From assembly GCA_036346395.1 (NCBI GenBank), contig CM070615.1, forward strand, positions 25,725,282 to 25,789,281: a DNA stretch of 64,000 nucleotides, in the 5' to 3' direction. The translations under genes and the position numbers were made by a program. This document shows positions 1 to 11,800 of this stretch, in pieces. The notes beneath the pieces were generated by a model. It had not been told where the DNA came from. It ran no database searches and saw only the letters and a list, made by a program, of their open reading frames with translations. Origin of the DNA: Hsuehochloa calcarea. Taxonomy: Eukaryota; Streptophyta; Magnoliopsida; Poales; Poaceae. The number at the start of each line of letters is the position of its first letter. Within the stretch, counting starts at the first letter, position 1.

Positions 1-835
1 GCGACAAGAAAGGATACTTCGTGAAGGGCGTCCACCAGTGTTCACAAACTACGGACAAGCGGCTCTTGAAGGTCCTCCACGCTGGGCACATCGCGAGCGC
101 AGTGCCATCGCACACGTGTCCGGTCCGCTTCGGGAAAGTGAACGAGGCGAAAGCTCACCACAACCGGTCTCTCTGACATCCGCGACACTTCCGGTTGGGG
201 TGGTTATGGGGACCCGTCCTTACAAGTACCCCGCAGACGGTCCGAATCTCGCACCGCTTTCTTGGGACTCAGCGATCCCGACGCCACGACCTCCGTGATC
301 GTCATGCGCCCGAGGGCAATTTGATATTCTCTCGCTCTCGTGCGTACCACCTTGATCGGAGATCCAGACGATTTGGCGACGCCGATGACGGCGACGAAGA
401 CTGCGCCTCGCCATCTCGCTTACTTGCTATCTATATAAGTTACGTCGCAATTATTACATAGTATATAATATATGGGAAATTGCACAAAAATATAAACAAA
501 TATAATCAACGCTTGCCATCTCGAGTAAAATAAAATAAATTGCCGTTGTACCATAAGAATCATCACGGTTCCCTGTGTTTACCTGATTAGTCGGCACCCT
601 AAGTATCGAGACTACCCACAACGATATCTATAGAGCCTTAACTATAAAACTCGAGCCGAATGGCCCTTTCTATATCCCCAACCCAATACAGAGGAGCATG
701 CATGTCCATATATCTTGCTCACCATCGAACAGGGTAATCGTCCAATGTACCTGAGAGGTAGTCAGAGAAGACTAGAAGCAAGGATACGTAAGGTAGAGGC
801 AAATGAGATCCGGGCTTTCTAACCATAATACCAAG
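1..835. other. Unrecognised sequence left of the CACTA element
   Basis: I recognise no gene here. Bases 1-430 are moderately GC-rich and open in more than one frame, but the predicted peptides match no family I know and show no splice-bounded continuation. Bases 430-835 are AT-rich with no coding signal. The stretch could be internal sequence of the neighbouring transposon or older transposon debris. Confidence 0.3.
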
Positions 836-837
836 CT

Positions 838-1095
838 TTGACGCGCATCAACATACATAAATTAAGCGTAGGAGGCGCTGAGCCGGCAGGAGCGGAGCGA
901 TCAGGCCGAGGCGGGCGAGGCTGGAGGCGAGCGCAGGCTGGCCGGCGCTGCCGCGAAGGAGGAGGCGAGATCTCCGAGGAGAGGCGGCGCAGAATCGAGG
1001 CGGGCCGAGGCGCAGGAGCAGACGGAACCGAGGCGGAGCGGCCGGACACAAGGGGCGCGTGAGAGGTGAAGAATAAGCAAAACCCTAGCGATCCG
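838..1095 (-). other. GC-rich island, possibly a captured gene 5' end
   Basis: This island of about 220 bases is strongly GC- and GAG/CTC-rich and lies directly outside the CACTA-type hairpin repeats. Read on the minus strand it begins with CTAGGGTTTTGC, the kind of motif seen in plant 5' untranslated leaders. It is then open for roughly 70 codons rich in Arg, Pro, Ser and Ala. The composition resembles a grass gene first exon. No domain is visible and no downstream exon was found to the left, so it may equally be a low-complexity artefact or a promoter fragment carried by the transposon. Confidence 0.25.
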
Positions 1096-1099
1096 GCTT

Positions 1100-1480
1100 A
1101 TAAAGATAACATCCGCACGGTTCTTTCGTGAGAACCGTCAGGATATTATATCACGACGGTTCTACGAAGAACCGTCAGGATGGTGCAAGATTCGACGTTC
1201 TATATTAGAACCGCTCGTGATGTGTGATATCGCGACGGTTCTAATATAGAACCGCTCGTGATGTGAACTCATCGACGCTTCTATATTAGAACCGCTCGTG
1301 ATATGCACATATCACTGCACGGTTCTAATATAGAACCGTCGTGATATACTTCATCAGCACGGTTCTTTCGTAGAACCGCTCGTGATATGACACATCACGC
1401 ATGCGTTCTAATATAGAACTGTTCAGGATATGATACATCGCATTGTTCTAATATAGAACCGCTCGTGATGTGTGCATATG
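1100..1480. repeat. CACTA-type subterminal hairpin repeats, main block
   Basis: About ten degenerate copies of a module built around ACGGTTCTAATATAGAACCG are spaced by short AT-rich linkers containing GTGATATG-like motifs. Each module is its own inverted repeat (GGTTCT...AGAACC), so each could form a short stem. Tandem and inverted subterminal motifs of this kind are typical binding sites near the ends of grass CACTA elements. The TNP2-type coding relics to the right on the minus strand make this block the 3' subterminal region of that element. I did not find a convincing CACTA terminal inverted repeat or its 3-bp target duplication. Confidence 0.6.
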
Positions 1481-1794
1481 ATCTTTGGATAAGCAGTGAC
1501 AAGTTTGAGTGCCATTGAAAATCGTGAACCTATTACTAAAAAAATTCTATATATGTTTTAGAAAGACATATAATTGAGCTAATCTTTTTAAAAATCATGT
1601 AACTAAAAAGCAAACTAACCATAAGCACTGCTCAGAAGGTATACTCAAGCAAAAGTGTCATCTTCCAAAAGCAGACAACACATCATAGATTGAACAAAAA
1701 TCTTAAGATCATCTTTCACGCCATTTTAATTAGGTTGTTTTGCATCTTGCTAACTAATATTTGTAGAGGTGTAAATGTGTGATGGTTTGAAGCA

Positions 1795-1870
1795 AAATCC
1801 TTCTATATTAGAACTGTCATGATGTGTGCATATCACGCACGGTTCTATATTAGAACCGTCTGTGATATCC
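1795..1870. repeat. Second, smaller block of the same hairpin repeats
   Basis: Two further modules (TTCTATATTAGAACTG and ACGGTTCTATATTAGAACCG) lie 300 bases inside the main block. They are followed by CCACTACAATG at 1870-1880, which contains a CACTA-like string. They share the module core and the GTGATGTG linker with the 1100-1480 block. The gap between blocks (1480-1795) is AT-rich and non-coding. Confidence 0.5.
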
Positions 1871-2073
1871 CACTACAATGTATGATCTTGGATAAGCGAT
1901 GATGACAAGTTTGAGTTCAAAAGTTCATATCTAATTCAACTCAACATTACCATGAATATCCACATTGATATCAATATTAAAGATCACAAGTCCATAACAC
2001 ATTAACACATGACAATGGAATAAATAAATTAATTACAATGGAGTAATTAAATTCTTAATTAAAATACGACTCT

Positions 2074-5000
2074 TCATGATGATCGACGCGATATAGCTAG
2101 CTTCCTCACGGGTTCTTCCTCGAGCCGATGCGCTCCGAAAGGTGGCAACTCGTCAAATTGATTGTATTCTTCCTCGCCCACTACATTCTCAACTCCGACA
2201 ATCCTCCTTTTCCATGAAGAACTACGTGGCGCTTCTATTTGCCGGTCGGTTACATAGAAGACTTGAACAACTTGGTTAGCCAAGACGAATGGTTCGCCTT
2301 TGTATCCGACACGCTCGAGGTCCACGGTAGTGACGCCTGCATTGTCGACCTTCACCTGTGGGAGATGGACCCAACGGCACCAAATAGGGGATCTTGAAAA
2401 GCACGTAGTCGATCTCCCATATCTCCTCTATTTGCCCATAGTACGAGCTCCTCACCCATCGCATCGAATGCATCTATGCGACACCGCTCGCTGACTGGCT
2501 CTTCCTATCCCGAGCTCAGATAAAATGTGTACCCATTTATGTCGATCCTTGCTATGTGACAATTGTAAATCGGGCCCTCTTGCCAACCATAGCACAGATC
2601 ATCACTTGATGACCTCGAGTGATTCGCGCTTTAACCATTCGTTGAACCGACGATTGTGCTCTCGTGATCCAAACCTTCGACCGGTCCGGATTCGCATGGC
2701 TACCATGTCTTTGTGCTCGCCGATGTACGGGGACACTTGGGTCATGTGTTGCAAGACCGTGAAATGGGCTCGAGCGACGATCCGATCGGGAGTGATTGAT
2801 TTCTTCCGATGGTCCCGATACCATCCGCTCCCTCATGACGAGATAGAGGCACACCAATCGGATCCACTGAGCCATGTAGTCGACGCAGAACTCAATGACC
2901 TCTTCCGTGCATAACCTTCGATGATGCGCCTCCGGCCGAGATCGATTCCGACGTAGGACTTGAGAATTCCCATGTACCTCTCGAACGGGTACATATGACG
3001 AGAAACACAGGTCGCATATCTTTATCTCTTTCACAAGGTGAACAATGAGATGGACCATGATATCGAAAAATGACGGAGGGAAATACATCTCAAGATGACA
3101 CGAGTCGCACTACCTCGCTCGCAGAGCATCTAGTCCTTGGGGATCGATGACCTTCGAGCAATTGAGTTGAAGAAATAACACACCTCAAGATTGCCACTCG
3201 ACCTTGTTCGCAAGATACTCCTAATTGCAACAGAAGCATTTGTGTCATCAGACACGACAATCATGCGACTTCATACCAATTAATTTCAAATCTTGCATAG
3301 AAACAAGTTTCTTAATGTTAGCGGAGTAACCAGACGGACTTTCACACCGCAAGCTCGCACGCTTCATTTCTCTCGCCTTGGACGAGTGTAGCAAGTCGGG
3401 AAGGTACGTCGTCTCAGATCGGTCTCTTTCGGTGCTAACTCGGTCCTTATGTTCATATCGACCAAGTCACGCCGCGTTAACACCATCCTTTGTTTTGCCA
3501 CTAATGTTCAAAGAAGAGACCAATCAAGCTATCACATACATTCTTCTCTACGCATAACGTCCGATGCAAGGCGAACTTCTAAGTACTCCCAATAAGGCAA
3601 GTCCCAAAAATTGACCGCTTCTTCCGATGTTCTTCTCACGGGTTCTTAATTTACGCCCTTCCCAAGCACAACATCGATATCCTTAACCATATCATAGACC
3701 TCTTTCCCACTAAAAGCCCTTGAAGTCGAACCGCCTTCCTTATTTCCGTCGAATTGTTTCTTCATCTTGCGGTATGGGTGACTCCTGAAGGAACCTACGG
3801 TGACGCATATACACGCTTTCGCGAGTTGTTCACCATACACTCTCGAGCATCTAAGCAAGGCGACGGCTTTGGCTCCTTTGTATCAAGCACAGTTACCAAG
3901 GGCAGAAAATCATTGATGGTGCAGAACAACATGGCGCGAAAGTGAAGTTCTCTCGCTTGTACGCATCCCATACCTGCACTCTTCGCTCCACAAGGTGTCA
4001 CAAGATCTTCCAAAGAATGGTGCTAGGTACACATCAATATCATTCCCGTGTTGCTTCGCCCTTGGATAAGTAGTGACATCAAAATGTACTTCCGCTCATC
4101 ATCGAGCCAAGGAGGAAGGTTGTACATACATAGATTCACGGCCAAGTGCATGTCCGCTCATGTTACCGAAAGGATTCATTCCATCCGTACTCAACCCTAA
4201 CCTTATGTTCCTGTCCGCACCGAACTCTTCAAGCTCCGATCAAAGTTTCTCCACCGCGTAATCGCAGGTGTCTTAGCTTTCCATCTCTTACGCCCTCCGA
4301 GTGCCAACGCAGCAATCTTGCCTCCTTTGGGTTCGCAATAAACGCTTCAAACGTGGGATTACAGTGGATACCACAACATCTTAGCAGAGGTCCTTGCTTC
4401 ACCTTAGCGATTTTGACGCTTGTATCGGATGCTTTGCACACGGACAATAATGCATGTCCGCATACTCTTTACGTAGAGGATACAATCGCTCGGACATGCA
4501 TGTATTCTTTCTACTTCCATTCCCAATGGGCAAATAACCTTCTTTGCTTGATAGGTGGTGCTGGGCAACACGCTTTCTCCTAAGGATGTCCGCTAGAGAC
4601 CTAACAACGCCGTGAAACTCTTATCGGACCAACTATTGCTTGCCTTCAATTTCAGCAGCTCAAGCACGGTTGACAACCTTGTGTATTCCGGCTTGCACCG
4701 GGAACAAAGGTCTCACCGAGTCCTCCCTTAAGCCCTCGAATTTACAAAACTCTCTCTCCTGTAGTTCTCTTCGCATCGCGTAGCATCCGATCCGATTGTC
4801 ATCGTGCCCCTATCCTCATCAAAAGCACACCACATCCGCAAATCGTTGACTTCCTGGCGATGTCGCCATTATTAACTTCGTATAATCGCTTCTTCACCGT
4901 GGATCGGTCCAACATGTATACCCTTTTTGAAACCCTTCAATCAAGTGCGCTTCGACCGCGCCGTTGTTAAACATCTTCGATTACGCAATCAATGCATGGA

Positions 5001-5130
5001 TAGTACATAAAATTTATCCCTTCTTCAACATATCCCGCTCATGCTCTTCTAAAAGCAACCACGCCATTAATGTAATCTTGACTCACACGGTTCACACCGA
5101 CATCCAGCTTCGATCCATCTACACTACGCA
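2074..5130 (-). pseudogene. TNP2-like CACTA transposase remnant
   Basis: Read on the minus strand in several frames, the relics follow TNP2 domain order. An N-terminal transposase-associated segment at about 5130-4950 has the family's R-S-x-x-Y-x-x-G-V pattern (here RVSQDYINGV). A segment at about 4330-4230 has KEARLLRWHSEGVRDGKLRH. The DDE-type transposase core appears at about 4000-3650 (RAMLFCTINDF; then HPYRKMKKQFDG and FSGKEVYDMVKDI). A DUF4218 domain lies at 3088-2880 (LPPSFFDIMVHL-like start, and EEVIEFCVDYM). A C-terminal DUF4216 domain lies at 2480-2074 (IEEIWEIDYVLFKIP; RRIVGVENVVGEEEYNQFDE). Known family role: the transposase that excises and inserts CACTA elements. Many single-base frameshifts and stops make this copy non-functional. 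Intron positions cannot be separated from indels by eye. Confidence 0.75.
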
Positions 5131-5140
5131 TGTAACAAAT

Positions 5141-5545
5141 TAGTGTCAAATGTGCAATATAAACTCATTCTCCAACATTTGCATCTAAGGTTATTGAAAG
5201 AAAAGTCTTCACTAGTTAAGTACCACACGCGTGGCATAGCGTAGCCATGCCTACGCCACAACCATGATCCCTACCTCTCGACACCGATATCTATCTCAAT
5301 TGAACAATCATGCAACCCAAATATAGGCATCATCTCATACAACACTTATTAACCTGAAATACGGAACGCAAATGCAATATTGTTGATCCAAACCCCACCG
5401 CATCGTGAACCTGTGTAAATTTTATTTTTAAGCCAATTAATTATCCTAACTCAAATTTTAGTGATTATTAGACCTAATTCAATTTTATTAAGTTACCACT
5501 CCTAAGTCAAATTTTAGTTCATTAGTTATAAGGGACACACAACTT
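5141..5545. other. No gene recognised
   Basis: This AT-rich stretch lies between the transposase N-terminal relic and the repeat cluster at 5546. I see no open frame with family similarity, no TATA-led transcription unit and no terminal inverted repeat. It probably contains the 5' leader of the CACTA transposase and older insertions. Confidence 0.3.
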
Positions 5546-5760
5546 CTCTTTGCAAAGCAGGACATGACAACCCTCTGCAAAGTAAGACGTGATAACACTC
5601 TGCCTCGCCAGCTCTTCCGACCGAAAAAACAGCACTCTGCAAAGCAGGATATGACTTCTCTTTGCAAAGTAGGACGTGACTCGATGAGGCAACTTTATGC
5701 AGCAACGTGACCCGACGAGGCAGTTTTACGCAGCGACGTGACTCGACAATTCCTCTAGGG
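5546..5760. repeat. Short direct repeats (GCAAAG-AGGAC-TGAC motif)
   Basis: A motif of the form CTTTGCAAAGCAGGACATGAC recurs at least four times, in two alternating variants (…GCAGGAYATGAC and …GTARGACGTGA). It is followed by two copies of a second motif, GACGAGGCA-(A/G)TTTTA-GCAGC-ACGTGACTCGA. The repeats end about 90 bases upstream of the TATA box at 5850, so they occupy a promoter-like position for the GRF zinc-finger relic. They could be regulatory direct repeats or part of a transposon end. Confidence 0.5.
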
Positions 5761-5849
5761 GTCCGTCAGCAAGTTTGCAAAAAGACAAGGCAACACTCTG
5801 TCTCGCAAGCTACTCACACGAACTTAACCACACCATGCCAACCCTGTGG

Positions 5850-5860
5850 CTTATAAAAGG
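5850..5860 (+). promoter_or_regulatory. TATA box upstream of GRF zinc-finger relic
   Basis: The sequence CTTATAAAAGG is a good plant TATA box. It lies about 110 bases before the first codons of the reading frame that becomes the GRF zinc-finger coding region. Adenine- and cytosine-rich leader sequence follows. Confidence 0.5.
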
Positions 5861-5960
5861 AGGTGGAAGAGACCTGGGAAAGAACACTACACTACCAAAC
5901 CCAACGCTACACCAGAGCTTGCTTCACCACGTCGGAATGGACAAGATGAAGAGGTAATGA

Positions 5961-6762
5961 GACGAGATCCGCGAACTAGCAAGGGCTGCTGGGGCACGGG
6001 ACGAACAAGCAAGGGCTGCTGCGGCCCGGGTCCTACAAGAGGAGCTTGCCAGGATGGCAGCTCTCCGCAATGATGCCCCCGTGAGCAAAGAACTCCTACC
6101 GAATGTTCCAACCGAAGCCACCGCAACACCACCAGAGGGGAGACGCCACCCCCATTGTTGGTGTAGGGACACATGCAAGTTCTTTAAATCCAAGCAGTGG
6201 CTCAGCCTGGGCATGTGTTACTGGGGTTGTCCGAACTACTCCTATGACTATCCCGACTGTCGTTGGGATACGAGCAGCTTTCGGCAGCCGGTAAGGACTA
6301 GTTACACTAAGTTCCCCTACCAATTCTCTTTCAAAGTACGCACTAACAACCTCTCCCGTCTATCAACAGTCCCCGGATCCGCTATGTGGCTACCGCAAGT
6401 GGATCGACCTAGAGATGCACCCACACAACCAATGACAAATCGACTACGAGGAGTGGGATGCCAAAAGGGCACGCGAGATCCGGGAGGAGGAGCGCCACAC
6501 TGAAGAGCACAACCAGCATATCCGGTGGGAGACGTAAGCCCATCTCGAGGCGTGCAGGCGCAGGGAGCACGAGGCTCGCGAGAGGGAGCGCGAGAAAAAG
6601 AGGGAAATGGTGGTTGAGGCCAAGGCGACCGACGAGGAGTACAACGCCGAGCTCAGAAGGAAGGGAAAATGGCCTAGTCCACGTAGTAGATCCGACCATT
6701 CCATAGTAGTTCCCTGTCCTACCCGCTATGTTTTGTACTATCCCCTAAAGGCATGTACACTT
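5961..6762 (+). pseudogene. GRF-type zinc finger protein relic, two exons
   Basis: Exon 1 is open from 5961 (first ATG 6054) to 6290 and exon 2 starts at 6370. The intron 6291-6369 is 79 bases, GTAAGG...CAACAG, phase 0. Exon 1 begins with an Ala/Arg/Glu-rich helix, then the zinc-finger half C-x-C-x3-C with CYWGCPNYSYD. Exon 2 supplies the second half, CGYRKWIDLE, followed by a long Glu/Arg/Lys-rich coiled coil (EEWDAKRAREIREEERH...). This is the architecture of the grass GRF zinc-finger proteins, which are often multi-copy and transposon-associated. GRF fingers are thought to bind DNA or RNA. Two in-frame stops inside exon 2, TGA at 6433-6435 (probably from CGA) and TAA at 6535-6537, make it a pseudogene. 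Upstream stops at 5955 and 5958 limit the start. Confidence 0.7.
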
Positions 6763-7592
6763 ACATAGTCCAGATACTTGTGTCACAATGCACCGTAATA
6801 GTAGCAAGGATGACTAAAGTAATTAGCCAGAACCATCATGCCATGTAATCACGTAACGTGCTTCTATCCGCGAACTCTAATGTAATTCCTATTCCGTGCT
6901 TTCCCGAGCCATCAAAGCAAGCCTATATTGCAAGTATACATCTTCTAGTGGAATCCGTAAATAACCATTCGCACCGACAAGCGATTCCTCCATGTTTTAG
7001 GTCATCTTCGTAATCACAACAAGCATTCTCATTTCTTCAATTGTATTATGTACAAACTTCACAAAGTAGTTTGCTTTAACTCCACTATACGTATAATATG
7101 ATCAAGAACCGTAGCAACCAAGATATTATTTCTTTCGCTTTTCGCTTGTATTTTAAACTATTTGTATTTTATTGGATTAATTAGAGTTTAATTGGAATTT
7201 TTTGAAAATTTAAATAAATAAAATAATGTTCAATTAAATTTATTTTTTTTACATTTTTTAAATTTGTTGGCAGCAGTTGATGCTGTCCCACACGGTAGGA
7301 GGCGGGGTGAGAGGGTTATATTTGGACTTTTAACGCTACAGAGGCTACTTTTAAAATTTCGGTTGCTAACAAAACTAAATATGTCCAAATTTCACGCACA
7401 GCAAGCTAGCTTTCATATGCGTGGATCTCGTCGTTCTGCAAAAAGAAAAGAACAAATTTATTGCCACAAATTCGAGCCTATTTTTTTCGAAAGGACATAA
7501 TTGAGCGTCTCGTTTCCTTTCAGAATGTAAAGTTCTTTTCGTCGAGACAATTGTTTAGGTGGACATCAACTTCGTAACACTTAAATAGGATA
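6763..7592. other. No gene recognised; AT-rich
   Basis: After the GRF relic, the sequence up to the tRNA-like locus is increasingly AT-rich (7140-7260 is almost pure A/T). A short open frame at 7264-7500 has no recognisable domain. I see no repeat or promoter worth naming. Confidence 0.3.
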
Positions 7593-7664
7593 AATGTCGT
7601 TAACTAGTGGTATGATTCTCGCTTAGGGTGCGAGAGGTCCCGAGTTCCATTCTCGGAATGCCCC
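7593..7664 (+). pseudogene. tRNA-Pro(AGG) relic with broken acceptor stem
   Basis: The anticodon arm is perfect: stem CTCGC/GCGAG at 7618-7622 and 7630-7634, loop TTAGGGT with anticodon AGG at 7625-7627. The T arm is also perfect: CCGAG at 7640-7644, CTCGG at 7652-7656. The 3' acceptor strand AATGCCC (7657-7663) is that of plant tRNA-Pro. The 5' acceptor strand, AATGTCG at 7593-7599, cannot pair with it, where the family has GGGCATT. Position 8 onward (TTAACTAGTGG) is altered in the D-stem. The T loop reads TTCCATT, with C in place of the usual purine, which also weakens the internal B box. A T-rich tract follows, as for Pol III termination. I judge it a decayed gene or a retro-copied tRNA fragment. 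Confidence 0.75.
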
Positions 7665-8500
7665 CTTCTTCTCTTCACCTTTCTTTGTCTTTTTTCGAAT
7701 CTTTTTTTTTTCTCGACATTCTTCTTTTTTGCTCTGATCTTGTTCCTGTGTCTTTTTTGTTTGGGCTCATGCCGTTTCAAGATTTTATGTGTAGCCTTTT
7801 TTTTAGAGGGGTTTTATGTATGGTAATTAACCAGACTACTGAAATGTTCCTCTGTATGCTCAATATTTCGACGTCTCATGTGTTAGTTGTTTTTTTTTAA
7901 AAAAAAAATGCGTGATACATCGTTGGGTATAACAAGTGCACAGTTACCTTCCTTAAAAAAAAGGTACATGGTTACCTAAGACCGTAGCTCGACCGAATTA
8001 AACCGATGGTATATAAAATCACTAGAGAGAATCTGCTAACAAAACTACGACTTTTGCTCCCTAAGATCCCAAGCTACCCTCCTGTTTATTTTTTCAAAAA
8101 ATAACAAGTGGTAAATTATTCAACTTTCTCACGGTTGAGTGCCATTTTAAGATTTGCGTGCCGCAGCTCCTCTTCCTTTTTCACTTTGGCGAGCTTGGTT
8201 ACACACCGTAACATGTTTGCTTAATATAAGATTTTTTAATTATCTTTTGTGGCAAAAGGGGAGGCAAGGAGACACGAATGAGGCACGGGAGGAGTTGAGT
8301 TTATTTGATCAGGATGAAAGAGTTTAGAAATTTGACTAATTTTTCAGGGAAAGAAATCAGTTGAGTGATAGCTAATTAGCGGCACTCCCTTGTGAATATA
8401 GGTAGCTAGAGAGTAGAAACCATACATCCCAGTTACCGTTTGGACAAGAAATCGTTTTGAATTTGAATTAGGATTCAAACCTCAAGCTCAAAAAAAGATA
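7665..8500. other. Intergenic, no gene recognised
   Basis: The first 200 bases are T-rich. The remainder is AT-rich intergenic DNA leading to the promoter of the gene at 8809. I see no open frame with family similarity, no inverted-repeat element and no tRNA. Confidence 0.3.
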
Positions 8501-8808
8501 TTGATACTCACCAAACCGGACAAAGGCAGAGGACATCACACGACGGATCCTGACGCGAGCCATTAAAATCACTGCCTCACTGCACCGCGGGGCCCGCCAA
8601 ACAGCGTAACACCAGACCCCTCCCAACCTTCCGTCTCCTGCCCTCCACACCACCCGCCAACTCCAACCCTTTTTTTGCCCTTTCATCTCGCCAGTCAGGC
8701 AGTCAACCTGACTCAACTCACCAAACCAAACCCTAACTCGATCACGCACCGCGTCGGCTTCTCATCGAAACCCTAGCGCGAGCGCGGGTGGCGGGGGAGG
8801 GAAGGAGG

Positions 8809-11800
8809 ATGGACGGGCCGAAGAGGTCGCAGCTGCGGGTGCGGCTCCGCGTGACGGCGCGGCGGCGGGGCGGGGACGGCGCGGACGGGGCCGGGGCCGG
8901 GGCGGCGCGGGCGCGGGCGGGGGCGGAAGCGGCGGCTGGAGGCCCTGCTTGTCAACTCCGCGGCCAAGCTGCAGCGCCGCGAGATCGGGGGCCGCCAGCT
9001 CGCCGCGCGCGGCGGGGGCGCCGCGGCCGCCGTGCCCGAGCGGTTCCGGAACATGCAGCTCCAGGTAAAGCATCTGCAGCCCGTCTCGCGGGGCTAGTCT
9101 AGGGGGTGGGGTGGGGAGCGGGTAGGGTTTGGTCTCGGTGTGTGCCGTCCGTTCTTGTCACGTGTGATTGAGAGGTGGTGAAGCTAGGGTTTTCGGGCGT
9201 TGGTGGGTGGCTCGCGAGGTAAAATTTGTTGGAATTAACGGGGAGTTTTGCTTGGGGCTGTCTTTCTTGCGGCATTTGGTTGTGCTATGGCGAAAAGTTT
9301 TGGTTTTGGAGGGGTCTGTGAGTGCTGAATTCTTGCGAAAATATCAGATTTTGAGGCCAATGAGATGGCTCTTAGGGTTCTTTATTACGTAGTTAGGCTC
9401 GAAATTGTTAGTTTTGGCATGTAGGATGGTGTAGAGGCCTCTGTTTCAAGGGTTAGGGCGTGCCATTTGGCATAGTTAAATTGTTGGAGCCATAATGTGT
9501 TTGAGCTAGATCCAACTGTTTGACACTTGCGAAAGGTTGGGTTTGTACTATGAATTATTTGAGATGATTCATGTGGTTCTTTTGATGCGTAAGTTAATTT
9601 TACACTGTGTGGCATTTCCTATGTGTGATAGTCATGATAACAGTGCTGGGTACTGATTCCTTGTTTGTTGGGTTACTGGTTGTATTTGTCCTCAACTGTG
9701 GTGCTTGCATTAGAAGAGTCAAAATGGGCATGTTGTTGCGGATGTAGCTATTGGAATTTCAATTAGGTTTTGTTGGTGTAGGTCTATACGACGATTTGAA
9801 ACGAGCTACAAGCTATTCCAGTATGTACAATACCTTGACTTGTACGGTGTTCTGAGTTATATAAAAAAGTTGGATTAGCTGTTCCTTTTGGTATGAACCA
9901 TTTTAGTATGTTTAGTGTTGACATTATATTTCTTTGTTCGATGCAGGAAGAGTTTGACACATATGATCACAATGCTCACCTATTTGTGAAGCTACAGTTT
10001 CTTAAAAAAAGATCCAAAATTATTGAGATTGTTGCAGCAAAAGATATCATATTCGCTCTTGCTCACTCTGGGCTTTGCGCTGCTTTTAGTCGAGGTAGGT
10101 ATTCCTCATCCTACAAGATGTGATCTGCATTTGATGATAAGTGATGAAAACCATGGATGCTCTCTGACCTATGGCATTATGTTTTTGTGTCTGCAGTAAC
10201 AAACAAGCGCATAACCTTCTTGAATCTAAGCCCAGATGAAGTGATTCGGAGCTTGTTCTACAACAAGAACAATGATTCACTTATTACTGTGTCAGTTTAT
10301 GCCTCAGACCATTTTAGCACATTGAAGTGCAGAACAACCCCAATCGAGTAAGAACATACACCAGGAGAATTTTCCTTAAATTATGCATAATGCTTTGTTT
10401 GTGACTTGTCAAGAAGTACTCTTATTACTGCTTAGCGTTTTATATTTATAGTTTACTGTTATCTGTGATTAGTCCTTTGTACGAGTTACACAAGTGCATT
10501 TTTAATTGGTTTTGAGGATAACATTGTTGTTTTCATTGAATACTGCAACTTACCAATGTTCTTGGTCTCAACTAATATAGTTATCATATTAACATGTTCT
10601 TTCAGGTATATAAGGAGGAATCAGTTAGATGCTGGGTTTCCTCTTTTCGAAACAGAATCTCTGAAATGGCCTGGTTTTGTTGAGTTTGATGATGTAAATG
10701 GAAAAGTACTCACTTACTCGGCACAGGATGGGTATACCTTTAAACAGTTCATTGCACTACATGGTGTTCTTCGCAACATTATTGATCTAACGGTCATACT
10801 TCTATATGCAGTATCTATAAGATCTTTGACTTGAAGAACTACTCCTTTCTATATTCTATACCGGATACCGATGTGCAGGAGATAAAAATTAGGTTTGCAA
10901 TTGTTTCCCTAAATTATACTTTTCTTTCTCATATTTCAGCCATGACAAATTATGAATTCTTATTTCTGTTTTCAGCCCAGGAATCATGCTGTTGATATAT
11001 GATAGAACACCGAGTTATGTTCCTTTGAAGATATTATCCATTGAAGATGGAAAGCCACTGAAATCCTTCAAGCACTTGTTGCACATAACAAGAAAATTGA
11101 TTTTATCGAGCAGTTCAATGAGAAGCTCCTTGTCAAGCAAGAAGATGAGAACCTTCAAATACTTGATGTATGACAGTTCATGAGCTATAGTATTTTCTTC
11201 TACAATATTAATCTTTGCTGCTTGCAACTTGCAAACCTAATAATTTCCTTGTCTTTGTGAAGGTACAGAGCTCTGAACTGATTGAAGTGAGTGTTACCAA
11301 GTTCATGACACCATCAGCTTTTATTTTTCTGTACGAGAACAATCTCTTCTTAACATTCGAAACAGAACAGTTGCTGTATGGAATTTCGAGGCGAGCTTGT
11401 GACCTCGTTTGAAGATCATTTGCTTTGGCATCAAGATTGTATCACCAACAATATTTACATTACTAGCAACCAGGATCTGATTATATCGTACTGCAAATCT
11501 GGGGCAGCGGCTGATGATGGTACAGGTGCAGTACTCAAACCCTGATTGCTTCTTTAATACTTAGTTCCTATCATTTATATAGTGTAGAATTCCTTCCATC
11601 CTTCAAAAGTAGGATTGTCCATATTGGCCGGCTGGTTGCACTGGTACGTTATTTGCTGTCCATTGCTCATACCAGAAGTTAAATATGGTATAGGCTGGTT
11701 TTGTCAATGTTGACCACGTTTACCAGAAATCATAAATGTGATAAAATTTCTCTTTTGGTTTCATATAACTAGTGGAAAATTTTCTTGAAATAACTGTCAT

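Larger units (their letters stand above)
1060..5140 (-). mobile_element. Degenerate CACTA (En/Spm) DNA transposon
   Basis: The element is recognised from two independent signals. One is the subterminal hairpin repeats at the left. The other is minus-strand coding relics, in the correct order for a TNP2 (TNPD-like) transposase, running from about 5130 down to 2074. The left limit is approximate. The right limit is not defined, because no matching subterminal repeats were found right of the coding relics. The element may therefore extend further or have lost its 5' end. Frequent frameshifts and stops show it is not autonomous. Confidence 0.7.

Noticed and set aside
1100..1480. Regularly spaced repeats suggestive of a CRISPR array
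   Set aside because: The modules are self-palindromic, degenerate, irregularly spaced and next to CACTA transposase relics in plant DNA. No cas genes exist in the window.
2525..2914. Plus-strand 129-codon frame
   Set aside because: It is the antisense shadow of the DUF4218/DUF4216 region of the minus-strand CACTA transposase relic.
7593..7664. A functional tRNA-Pro gene
   Set aside because: The 5' acceptor strand cannot pair with the 3' strand, and the D-stem and T loop are altered.
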